From assembly GCA_020433785.1 (NCBI GenBank), contig JAGRCC010000676.1, positions 1 through 12,111 on the forward strand: a stretch of DNA of 12,111 nucleotides, written 5' to 3'. The position numbers were made by a program, and so were the translations under genes. Positions 1-6,758 of the stretch are shown piece after piece. Position 1 is the stretch's first letter. Each line of letters opens with the position of its first letter. Source of the stretch: Anaerolineae bacterium (GTDB taxonomy: Bacteria > Chloroflexota > Anaerolineae > 4572-78 > J111). The notes under the pieces were generated by a model. That model was not told where the DNA came from. It saw only the letters and a program-made list of their open reading frames with translations, and did no database searches.

Positions 1-834
1 CGGCTGGGCAATGTGTATCGCTTAAGAAATGAATCGCAGCCGGCCATCGAGGCTTACCAGGAATCAGCCAGGTTTGATCCGCGTTACGCCGCCCCCTGGT
101 ACAGTTTAGGTAACGTCTATGCGATGTTAGCCCAAGATCGGGAAGCGGTGGAAGCGTACCGCCGGGCCATCGAGTTGAATCCGGCGGAAGCCTGGCCTTA
201 CCACCATCTGGCGCTGGTGTATGAAAATCGTCAGGCCTATCAGCCGGCGGCCACCCTGTACCGTCAGGCTATCGATCGCCATCGCACCGATACCGATCGG
301 GCCGTCTCCTGGGATAGTTTGGGCAATGTTTACAGCAGTTGGGGCCAATATCCGCAAGCCATCCAGTCTTTTGAAGAAGCAGTCAGGCTCAATCCCCAAT
401 TTGCCTTGCCCTGGAACAGCTTAGGCGATGTCTACAGTGCGGTGGGCGACTACCCCAAGGCCATCGACGCCTACCGCCAGGCCATTGCCATCGATCCTGA
501 TTACGCCTGGTCGTACAACAATTTGGGCCTGGTTTATGAAAAGATACGCGAATATGACCAGGCCATCGCCACTTACCGGCAGGTGATCGATCGCCCGATC
601 GAGTCACCGGATCGAGCCGTGGCCTGGAATAGTTTAGGTGATGTTTATTTGGCGCTGAACCGGGAAAAAGACGCCGTTACGGCCTACGAACAGGCCATTG
701 CGCTTGACCCCGATTATATCTGGCCTTACAACAGCTTAGGCGGGATTTATGAAAAACGGGGGCAATATGACTATGCTTACGCGCTTTACCAACAAGCGAC
801 CCGCCGCCACCGGCAGCAGTCGATAGCCTTGTAA
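1..834 (+). CDS. TPR repeat protein, 5' end cut by the window edge
   Basis: The reading frame is open from base 1 and already inside a TPR motif (RLGNVY...), so the gene starts upstream; the GTG at 13 is an internal codon, not a likely start. About eight consecutive tetratricopeptide repeats fill the visible 277 residues, each with the W/Y-x-x-LG-x-VY helix A and A-(I/V)-x-x-(Y/F)-x-x-A helix B pattern and usually ending in (L/I)-(N/D)-P. Most units are 34 residues, but two are 37 and end in 'DRA', giving a higher-order pattern of three units (34+37+34). TPR arrays are protein-protein interaction scaffolds; the partner cannot be read here, and no catalytic domain is seen in the visible part, though one could lie upstream. 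The protein ends within a few residues of the last repeat at TAA 832-834 and is followed by an intrinsic terminator, so it is the last gene of its transcription unit. Confidence 0.9.
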   Translation, partial: RLGNVYRLRNESQPAIEAYQESARFDPRYAAPWYSLGNVYAMLAQDREAVEAYRRAIELNPAEAWPYHHLALVYENRQAYQPAATLYRQAIDRHRTDTDRAVSWDSLGNVYSSWGQYPQAIQSFEEAVRLNPQFALPWNSLGDVYSAVGDYPKAIDAYRQAIAIDPDYAWSYNNLGLVYEKIREYDQAIATYRQVIDRPIESPDRAVAWNSLGDVYLALNREKDAVTAYEQAIALDPDYIWPYNSLGGIYEKRGQYDYAYALYQQATRRHRQQSIAL

Positions 835-858
835 AGAAAATTTAAAGCCTTTTCGCTC

Positions 859-889
859 AAAAACCACCTCTTTGACAGGTGGTTTTTTT
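859..889 (+). terminator. Rho-independent terminator after the TPR gene
   Basis: An 11-bp stem (AAAAACCACCT at 859-869 paired with AGGTGGTTTTT at 877-887) has a 7-nt loop (870-876) and runs into a T tract ending at 889. It lies 25 bp after the TPR stop codon and should insulate the following HhH/Ig module. Confidence 0.88.
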
Positions 890-917
890 GATTTTTTGCT
901 CTTAACAATGGTAAAAT
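888..917 (+). promoter_or_regulatory. Candidate sigma-70-type promoter of module A
   Basis: TTGATT at 888-893 and TAAAAT at 912-917 are separated by 18 bp and lie 45 bp before the start codon of the HhH gene. The -35 overlaps the end of the upstream terminator T tract. This is a motif match only, supported by the same arrangement upstream of module B. Confidence 0.45.
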
Positions 918-962
918 GGCGCGACTTTGTTGATTACTTCAATTATGGAGGGGGATTAAATT

Positions 963-1388
963 ATGACCTTTGTCACTGGCTTGGTCATTGGCCTGATTGT
1001 GGGCTGGATCATTGAGTGGGTGATCGATTTGCTTTACTGGCGTCGCGATGAAAATCTGACCCAGCATAGGCTAATTGAGGCTGAGCAAAAAATCAGAGAA
1101 TTAGAAGCAGCCCTGGCGGAACGCCAATCAGTTCCGGTCGCAGCACCGCCGCCACCGGTGAATCAAGAGAAAGACAATTTAGAACACATCAATGGAATTG
1201 GCCCTGTTTTTGCCAAACGGTTGAATAACGCCGGGATCTTTACCTTTGCCGAACTGGCGGCTGAGAGCCCGGATCGGGTCCGAGACATTATCAACCCTGA
1301 AGAATGGCAAAAAATTGAACCGGAGCTTTGGCTAGAAGAAGCACGAGAGATTGCCCAGAAAGCCAATCAACTGATCAAGGACAAATAA
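963..1388 (+). CDS. Membrane-anchored helix-hairpin-helix protein, copy A
   Basis: A 141-aa protein. Residues 3-26 form one membrane helix with a G6-x3-G10-x3-G14 glycine zipper, acidic E18 and D22, and a flanking YWRR. A short predicted coiled coil follows (29-55), then a Pro/Ala linker (56-69), then an HhH domain (about 71-100, core INGIGPVFAKRLNNAGIFTF) and a C-terminal helix with the 'PEEWQKIEPELWLEEA' pattern that often follows this HhH type. HhH motifs usually bind DNA without sequence preference, but this subtype also occurs in uncharacterised bacterial proteins where DNA binding is unproven. Arg-Arg directly after the helix predicts, by the positive-inside rule, that the C-terminal part is cytoplasmic. 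Start choice: ATG 963 has a strong Shine-Dalgarno GGAGGGGG (947-954) 8 nt upstream, and the first 28 residues align without gaps to copy B. Only 2 nt separate its stop from the next gene, so the pair is probably translationally coupled. Function unknown. Confidence 0.88.
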   Translation: MTFVTGLVIGLIVGWIIEWVIDLLYWRRDENLTQHRLIEAEQKIRELEAALAERQSVPVAAPPPPVNQEKDNLEHINGIGPVFAKRLNNAGIFTFAELAAESPDRVRDIINPEEWQKIEPELWLEEAREIAQKANQLIKDK

Positions 1389-1390
1389 GC

Positions 1391-4198
1391 ATGATACGTC
1401 ATCGAACCGTTGAAGAAGTAAAGCGGTACGACATCTTCAAAATGATTGTCACGCTAGTGCTTATTGTCATCTTATTTTTTATATTCTACAGTTTCATTGA
1501 TCGATCGCCGACCGAGGCGGTCACGGAAGGTGGCCAGCCCGCCGGTACCGAAGCCATCGCCGAAACGGGCGAGTCGCCTACGGGCGAAACCGGCGGCGAG
1601 GAAGCCGAAACGACCGATGGCGCGCTGACTGAGACTGAAGCCGAGACGCCGACCACCGAAGAAACCGCCGACACCGAAACGACGACCGAAGAGGCTTCAT
1701 CCGGCGCAAGCGATACAGACTCAACTGAAACATCGACCGACGAAGGGGGCTCGGCTGAGTTGGCCGCCCCGACGCTCAACCTTCCGGGAGCCGCTCTGGC
1801 CGCCGGCCCACTGGCCTTGAGCGGAACCGGCGCTCCCGGCAGCGACGTCGAAATCATGGCCAACGGCCGCTCCCTCGGTAAGGCCGTGGTCGGAGCGGAC
1901 GGAACGTGGACATTTGACGGCACACTGGACGAACCGGGCGACTACGAGGTGGTCGTCAATGGCTTAGACGCCGACGGCAACACCGTTGCCTCAGCGGAGG
2001 CAGCCACCCTGTCCCTAACCGCCCCGACAGTTGACTTGGTCGCCCCAACGATTGACCTGCCCGAAGGGGAACGGCCGGCCGGCAAGGTGACTCTGACCGG
2101 CACCGGCGCTCCCGGCAGCCAGGTCGAAATTGTGGTTGACGGCGAATCGCTCGGCACGACCGAGGTTGGGGCGGACGGAACGTGGACATTTGACGGCACG
2201 CTGGACGAACCGGGCGACTACGAGGTGGTCGTCAATGGCTTAGATGCCGATGGCAACCCCTTTGCCCCGACGAAAGCAACCACCCTGTCGCTAGCCGCTC
2301 CGGCGGTTGACGTCATCGCCCCAACGATTGACGTACTACAAGGAGACCTCAGTGCCGGTGAGGTAACCCTGACCGGCGCCGGCACTCCTGGCAGCGAGGT
2401 CGAAATTGTGGCCAACGGCGAATCGCTCGGCACGACCACCGTCGGCGACGATGGCGTCTGGGCGTTCGATACCAGCTTAGACGAACCGGGCGACTACGAA
2501 ATCACCGTCAATAGCTTAACGGCTGATGGGGCAGTCGAAGCCTCCTCTGAGCCGATCACCGTTTCCCCGATTGCATCGGTAAACGCCACCCCTGAGGTAA
2601 CCCTGCCCACCTTCGAACTGCCCGAAGGCGATCTGAACGCAGGCGAACTGGCCCTAACCGGCACCGGCGCTCCCGGCAGTCAGGTCGAAATTATGGCCGA
2701 CGGGGAGAGCCTCGGCACGGCCACTGTGGATGACGATGGCACCTGGCGCTTTAACAACCCATTCGACAAATCCGGCCAGGTGGAAATTATGATCAACGCT
2801 TTAGATAACCAAGGGCGAATCATCACGTCGACCAATGCGGCGCTTTACACAATCGCCGCAACGGTCGAATCGACAATCGAAGCCACCACTGAAGTAACCA
2901 CTGTAGCAACAGCTGAAGCGACGACCGAAGCTGAGGACGAAGCAACGGCTGAAGCAACGACCGAACCGGACGTTGAAACGACAGGAGAAGCGACCGTCGA
3001 ACCGGAGGCTGAAGCAACGACCGAAGCAACAACCGAACCGGAGGCTGAGATCACGGCTCCAACGGTCACCTCGCCTCGAACCGGAACGACCGTATCGCCA
3101 GGCCGCCTGTCCTTGCAAGGGATGGGTACACCCGGAAGTCAGATTGAAATCATGATTGACGGTAAAAAGGTCGGCACCGCTACCGTACGCAGCACCGGGC
3201 GATGGACTTTCGCCACGACGATGGATGAGCCGGGCGATTACGATCTGGTCATCAACAGTTTGGACGAAGACGGTGAGGTGGTTGCTTCATCTACCCCGCA
3301 AACTCTATCACTGGCCGAGCCGGAAGATACGGCGACAGACACTACGGGTCCCACCTTAGATACGCCGGCGGAGAATGTGACAGCGGGCGACGTGACGCTG
3401 ACCGGAACAGGTGAACCGGGCAGTAAGGTTGAAATTGTGGTTGATGGGCAAAACCTCGGCACAGCCACCGTCGATGAAGACGGTACCTGGCGCTTCACCG
3501 GCACCTTCGATGAGCCGGGCGACGTTGAAATTGTCATCAATGCGCTCGACGCTAAGGGCAAGATCATCACTTCGACCGACCCCACTCTGTACACTATTAT
3601 CGGCCCGACAGCGGACGCATCAGCGCCGACACTGGTTTCACCGTTGACCGGGGCCTCGCTGCTAACCGGACGGCAAACGTTTCGCGGTACAGGCGAACCG
3701 GGCAGCGAGGTTGAGGTTGTGGTTGACGGCAAAGTCATCGGCACAGCGACCGTTCGCAGCAATGGGGCCTGGTCTCTCTCAGCCGACATTGAGGAGGCGG
3801 GCGAGGTTGAGGTGACCGTTAATGCGTTGGATGAAACGGGTGGGGTCATCGCTTCATCGGAGCCGGCGACGGTCACTATGGCCGCGTCGGAGGAAACGAC
3901 AGCCTCGACCGGCGAAGAAGCCGCCGAACCGGGCGACTCGACATCGGCTGCGGACGACACCGGCTTGGTATGTGAAGAGGAATACGTGGTGGTGGCCGAT
4001 GACTGGCTTTCAAAACTGGCCGAAAAATATTTTGGTGATCTCTTCCTGTATCCGGCCATTGTAACAGCGACCAGTGAGAAGCATCAGGTCGATGACAGTT
4101 TTGCGGCCATCGACAATCCGGACGTCATCGAACCGGGCTGGAAATTGTGCATCGTCAGCGCGGAGGCGGCTCGCGAGTTAGTTGCGGCCGGAAACTGA
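1391..4198 (+). CDS. Membrane-anchored Ig-like repeat protein with C-terminal LysM-like domain, copy A
   Basis: A 935-aa protein starting at ATG 1391, with AAGGA (1377-1381) 9 nt upstream; the frame stays open further 5' but that part overlaps the HhH gene. Order: charged N-terminus (1-17), one membrane helix (18-36) with no signal-peptidase site evident, acidic Thr/Glu-rich linker (40-126), four Ig-like repeats starting near 127, 219, 311 and 406, a second Thr/Glu linker (about 495-555), three more Ig-like repeats starting near 557, 654 and 746, a linker, and a LysM-like domain (861-922). Each repeat of about 92 residues carries 'GTGxPGSxVEIxxDG', 'GTATVxxDGTWxF' and 'EPGDYEVVVNxLDxDG', like bacterial Ig (Big_6-type) domains of surface proteins. 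The final domain has a LysM pattern (VVVADDWLSKLAEKYFGD) and two cysteines, C861 and C920, at its edges that could form a disulfide. The basic N-terminus predicts an N-in anchor with the stalk outside. Likely role: wall-binding surface stalk, partner of the HhH protein encoded 2 nt upstream. Confidence 0.88.
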   Translation: MIRHRTVEEVKRYDIFKMIVTLVLIVILFFIFYSFIDRSPTEAVTEGGQPAGTEAIAETGESPTGETGGEEAETTDGALTETEAETPTTEETADTETTTEEASSGASDTDSTETSTDEGGSAELAAPTLNLPGAALAAGPLALSGTGAPGSDVEIMANGRSLGKAVVGADGTWTFDGTLDEPGDYEVVVNGLDADGNTVASAEAATLSLTAPTVDLVAPTIDLPEGERPAGKVTLTGTGAPGSQVEIVVDGESLGTTEVGADGTWTFDGTLDEPGDYEVVVNGLDADGNPFAPTKATTLSLAAPAVDVIAPTIDVLQGDLSAGEVTLTGAGTPGSEVEIVANGESLGTTTVGDDGVWAFDTSLDEPGDYEITVNSLTADGAVEASSEPITVSPIASVNATPEVTLPTFELPEGDLNAGELALTGTGAPGSQVEIMADGESLGTATVDDDGTWRFNNPFDKSGQVEIMINALDNQGRIITSTNAALYTIAATVESTIEATTEVTTVATAEATTEAEDEATAEATTEPDVETTGEATVEPEAEATTEATTEPEAEITAPTVTSPRTGTTVSPGRLSLQGMGTPGSQIEIMIDGKKVGTATVRSTGRWTFATTMDEPGDYDLVINSLDEDGEVVASSTPQTLSLAEPEDTATDTTGPTLDTPAENVTAGDVTLTGTGEPGSKVEIVVDGQNLGTATVDEDGTWRFTGTFDEPGDVEIVINALDAKGKIITSTDPTLYTIIGPTADASAPTLVSPLTGASLLTGRQTFRGTGEPGSEVEVVVDGKVIGTATVRSNGAWSLSADIEEAGEVEVTVNALDETGGVIASSEPATVTMAASEETTASTGEEAAEPGDSTSAADDTGLVCEEEYVVVADDWLSKLAEKYFGDLFLYPAIVTATSEKHQVDDSFAAIDNPDVIEPGWKLCIVSAEAARELVAAGN
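1895..2257 (+). repeat. Near-identical 87-bp direct repeat within Ig repeats 1 and 2
   Basis: Bases 1895-1981 recur at 2171-2257, an offset of 276 bp or exactly 92 codons. I count three differences (1924, 1969, 1975), all at third codon positions, so the 29 encoded residues are identical (169-197 and 261-289). The other Ig repeats diverge much more, which points to a recent internal duplication or gene conversion. Confidence 0.88.
2877..3055 (+). repeat. Low-complexity Thr/Glu/Ala-coding repeat tract (inter-Ig linker)
   Basis: Imperfect repeats built from GAAGCAACGACCGAA and GAACCGGAGGCTGA encode a linker of Thr, Glu, Ala and Val between Ig repeats 4 and 5. All units are codon multiples, so length changes would keep the frame. 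It resembles the Thr/Glu linker after the membrane helix and is probably an extended, acidic spacer. Confidence 0.75.
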
Positions 4199-4318
4199 CC
4201 ACGTTTGGTGACTGGCGCTTTTGCACCAATAAAGAACGCCGGATGGCAGACAAAGGTAAAGTTGCCGCAATCAAATGTCACTCACTTAGCCTGATAAACA
4301 AATTTTCATAAGATTCTT

Positions 4319-4347
4319 AAAAGCTGCTAGACTTCTAGCAGCTTTTT
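4319..4347 (+). terminator. Rho-independent terminator between modules A and B
   Basis: AAAAGCTGCTAG (4319-4330) pairs with CTAGCAGCTTTT around a 4-nt ACTT loop (4331-4334) and ends in a T tract to 4347. It lies 120 bp after the stop of the first Ig/LysM gene and ends that unit. The upstream part of this intergenic stretch (4199-4318) shows only a weak TTGGTG/CACCAA inverted repeat (4205-4229) and no gene. Confidence 0.87.
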
Positions 4348-4357
4348 GTTATAAAAT
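4328..4357 (+). promoter_or_regulatory. Candidate promoter of module B, overlapping the terminator hairpin
   Basis: TATAAAAT at 4350-4357 is a good -10 region about 40 bp before ATG 4397. The best -35 candidate, TAGACT (4328-4333), lies inside the terminator stem-loop, at 16 bp (TATAAA) or 18 bp (TAAAAT) spacing. The -35 is weak. The terminator-then-TAAAAT layout repeats that of module A. Confidence 0.42.
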
Positions 4358-4396
4358 GATAGAAGCGATTTACTACGGGTACAGGGAGCGATTTTG

Positions 4397-5065
4397 ATGA
4401 GTACTTTTTTAATCTTTGTGGCAGGCGTGTTGGTCGGCTGGCTGATTGAGTGGGCCGTTGATTGGCTTTATTGGCGGCGCGTTAATGCCGATATGCAAAG
4501 TAAGCTGGCCGCCAGTGAAGCGTTGCTGGCTCAGAGAAAGGATAACGATACGGTTAAAGTCGAAGCACTGCGGCGGGAGTTAGCCCAGGCTAAAGCCGAG
4601 GTTGCTCGCCACGAACAAATGGCGGCTACGGCCCTGCCTCAGGATCAATACACGGCGGCCCAAGCCGCCCTAAGTCAATGCCAACAGGAGCTAACCGAGA
4701 CCCGAACTGAGCTTAACCACTATCTGGAGACGTTCACCGAGATGCAGACTTATCGCGACAAACTGGCGGCAGCCGAGGCTGAAATCGATCGGCTCAAGAC
4801 GGAGTTGACCAACCGGCCCGGCCACGTGACCCAGGTGGTCGAAAAAGTGATTATCAAAGACAACTTGGAGCGCATCAACGGCATTGGGCCGGTATTTGCC
4901 CGGCGGTTCAACAAAGCTGATATATTTACCTTTGACCAATTGGCGGCCCTGACGCCGGAACGCATCCAGGAAATTATCGTACCCCAGCCATGGCAGCACA
5001 TCGATCCGGAAGAGTGGATTGCCGAGGCCAAGGAATTTGCCGAGTCGGCCGGGCAGACTGTGTAG
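4397..5065 (+). CDS. Membrane-anchored coiled-coil helix-hairpin-helix protein, copy B
   Basis: A 222-aa paralogue of the 141-aa HhH protein at 963-1388. Residues 4-26 form the membrane helix; G10, G14, W15, E18, W19, D22, Y25, W26, R27 and R28 fall at exactly the same positions as in copy A, which favours ATG 4397 (GGGAG at 4384-4388, 8 nt upstream) over the TTG one codon earlier. The middle (about 30-150) is a long Glu/Ala/Gln/Leu-rich predicted coiled coil, roughly four times the length of that in copy A and accounting for most of the size difference. The HhH core (INGIGPVFARRFNKADIFTF) begins near residue 155 and is followed by the same Trp-containing helix (PQPWQHIDPEEWIAEA). Predicted topology places coiled coil and HhH in the cytoplasm, where the coiled coil could mediate oligomerisation. 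The Ig/LysM gene starts 13 bp after its stop. Function unknown; nucleic-acid binding is a family-based possibility only. Confidence 0.88.
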   Translation: MSTFLIFVAGVLVGWLIEWAVDWLYWRRVNADMQSKLAASEALLAQRKDNDTVKVEALRRELAQAKAEVARHEQMAATALPQDQYTAAQAALSQCQQELTETRTELNHYLETFTEMQTYRDKLAAAEAEIDRLKTELTNRPGHVTQVVEKVIIKDNLERINGIGPVFARRFNKADIFTFDQLAALTPERIQEIIVPQPWQHIDPEEWIAEAKEFAESAGQTV

Positions 5066-5078
5066 ATGGTGATGGTCA

Positions 5079-6707
5079 ATGAATAGATTTCTCATTAATG
5101 ATGTAATCAAGTTAATCGTAACCATTGTGCTGCTGCTGATCTTGCTGCCTTCGATTTGCACCCGATTGTCCACCGGTGTAGCAGAATCCCCGGCGACCGG
5201 AGAGCCACCGCCTGCTCAAGCCACCGAAGAGACAACCGCTTCGGCGCAAACCACCGATGAAGCTGCTGCACCCGCCACGCCGGAAGCCGGAGAAACCGCG
5301 CCCGCGACACAAGAGGTCGAGAGCGCCGTTCAGAATAAGCAGACCGTCCCCACGCTCGATGTACCGACCGGTGCGTTGACGACCGGCTCGCTGACCTTGA
5401 GCGGAACCGGCGAACCGGGCAGTCAAATTGAGATTGTAGTGGACGGGCAAGTTATCGGTACGGCCACCGTCGACACCAATGGCCGGTGGTCTTTCGACGC
5501 CTCACTGATCGAGCCGGGTGAGCACCAAATTGTTATTAACGGCTTGGATGCCGACGGCCATATTTATGCCTCATCTGAAGCAATGACGCTGCCCGTTGTG
5601 CCTTCGGCCGGCGATGTGGTAATACCGACCATTGATCTCCCCAGCGCGGAACTCTTCACCGGCAGCGTGACCCTACTGGGCACCGGCCAACCGACCAGCG
5701 AGGTCGAACTGCGGCTAAATGGGGAGCCGTTTGTGCGGACCACCGTCAACGATGCCGGTCTGTGGGCCGCCACCGGGACCATCGAGGAGCCGGGTGATTA
5801 TGAGGTGGTTGCTAATGTGCTGGATAAGGCTGGCAAGGTAGTCGCCGCGTCTGAGCCGGTGGTGATCCCGGTCATAAGTTTGGGGAGCGATGTCGTGCCG
5901 CCCACGTTCGATCTACCCGTGGCTGAGCTAACCAGCGGCGAAGTAACCTTGACCGGCACGGGCGAACCCGGCAGTCAGGTGCAAATTGTGGTTGATGGCG
6001 AGGTCGTTGGTACGGCCGCCGTGGGCGACGATGGTTTTTGGTCGTGGACGGGGCAAATCGATCAGCCGGGCGACTATCAGGTGGTGATCAACACCTTGGA
6101 TGTCGACGGCAAGGTCATCTCCGCTTCGAATCCGGCGCCACTAACGATTGCGGCTCCGGATGTTATAGCGCCGATGTTGATTTCGCCGCAATCGGGCGAT
6201 ACGCTGCTGACAGGCCGCCAAACCTTTCGAGGGACGGGCGAACCGGAGATGGCGTTGGAAATTGTGGTTGACGGCGAGTCACTGGGGACCACCACGGTGC
6301 GCGACAATGGCGCCTGGTCATTTGCGGAAACGATTGACGGTACAGGTGAGATAGAGGTAATGATCAACGCGCTCGATGCCGAGGGTGAAGTCGTCGCCTC
6401 GTCTGAGGTTGTGACGCTAATCCTGACCGAACCGGAAGAGGTGACGATCGAAGCCGAAGCTGATGAGACCGGGCTGATCTGCCAGGAGGAATATACGGTG
6501 GTGGCCGATGACTGGCTGTCGAAGCTGGCCGATAAATATTTCGGCGATCTCTTCCTGTATCCGGCGATTGTGACTGCCACTAACGAAAAGCATGGCATCG
6601 ATGAGACCTTTGCCGAAATCGACAATCCCGACATCATCGAACCGGGCTGGAAGTTGTGCATTGTTGAGGCTGAAGTGGCCGAGTCGTTGGCTGCGGAGGA
6701 GAATTGA
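5079..6707 (+). CDS. Membrane-anchored Ig-like repeat protein with C-terminal LysM-like domain, copy B
   Basis: A 542-aa paralogue of the 935-aa Ig/LysM protein. A short N-terminus leads into one membrane helix (about 9-26), then a Thr/Ala/Glu/Pro-rich linker (30-88), four Ig-like repeats starting near 91, 183, 275 and 365, an acidic linker, and a LysM-like domain bounded by C468 and C527. The Cys-Cys spacing is 59 residues, identical to copy A, and the 'ADDWLSKLA.KYFGDLFLYPAIVTAT' block is almost unchanged. The last Ig repeat carries the same distinctive 'LLTGRQTFRGTGEP' opening as the last repeat of copy A, so the C-terminal Ig-LysM unit is orthologous between copies while the inner Ig array differs in number. 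ATG 5079 has only a modest Shine-Dalgarno (GGTGA, 5068-5072); the 13-bp gap to the HhH gene suggests co-transcription. Likely an extracytoplasmic wall-binding stalk; no enzymatic motif seen. Confidence 0.88.
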   Translation: MNRFLINDVIKLIVTIVLLLILLPSICTRLSTGVAESPATGEPPPAQATEETTASAQTTDEAAAPATPEAGETAPATQEVESAVQNKQTVPTLDVPTGALTTGSLTLSGTGEPGSQIEIVVDGQVIGTATVDTNGRWSFDASLIEPGEHQIVINGLDADGHIYASSEAMTLPVVPSAGDVVIPTIDLPSAELFTGSVTLLGTGQPTSEVELRLNGEPFVRTTVNDAGLWAATGTIEEPGDYEVVANVLDKAGKVVAASEPVVIPVISLGSDVVPPTFDLPVAELTSGEVTLTGTGEPGSQVQIVVDGEVVGTAAVGDDGFWSWTGQIDQPGDYQVVINTLDVDGKVISASNPAPLTIAAPDVIAPMLISPQSGDTLLTGRQTFRGTGEPEMALEIVVDGESLGTTTVRDNGAWSFAETIDGTGEIEVMINALDAEGEVVASSEVVTLILTEPEEVTIEAEADETGLICQEEYTVVADDWLSKLADKYFGDLFLYPAIVTATNEKHGIDETFAEIDNPDIIEPGWKLCIVEAEVAESLAAEEN

Positions 6708-6722
6708 TAGCTGCGTCAGCTA
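6708..6722. repeat. Short inverted repeat between convergent genes
   Basis: TAGCTG and CAGCTA flank CGT directly after the stop codon of the second Ig/LysM gene. The 6-bp stem has no T tract, so it is at most a weak transcription end for the convergent pair; the 51-bp gap shows nothing better. Confidence 0.3.
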
Positions 6723-6758
6723 ACATCAGCCATTATTACGAATCAGACAGGTGCGAAG

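Noticed and set aside
283..620. Cluster of CGATCG/GATCG palindromes in the TPR gene, possibly a genome signature motif or methylation site
   Set aside because: They coincide with Ile-Asp and Asp-Arg codons of the TPR units and are not enriched elsewhere in the window to a degree I can judge by eye.
1328..1390. Longer N-terminus for the first Ig/LysM protein from position 1328
   Set aside because: It would overlap the HhH gene by about 60 bp, has no Shine-Dalgarno, and would place an unrelated hydrophilic stretch before the membrane helix; ATG 1391 has AAGGA at proper spacing.
3238..4059. A 273-codon open frame on the minus strand inside the long Ig/LysM gene
   Set aside because: It is a shadow of the plus-strand coding sequence, which has clear Ig and LysM motifs, a paralogue and a Shine-Dalgarno; the antisense product is a Ser/Val/Thr-rich mixture with no motif.
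4205..4229. Inverted repeat TTGGTG...CACCAA after the first Ig/LysM gene
   Set aside because: Stem of 6 bp with a 13-nt loop and no T tract; a proper terminator lies 90 bp further on.
4691..5450. Minus-strand open frames spanning the second HhH gene and the start of the second Ig gene
   Set aside because: They overlap well-supported conserved plus-strand genes, and their translations show no recognisable domain.
963..6707. The duplicated region as a mobile element or phage tail/adhesin island
   Set aside because: No transposase, integrase, terminal inverted repeats, attachment duplication or tRNA is visible; ordinary tandem duplication explains it.
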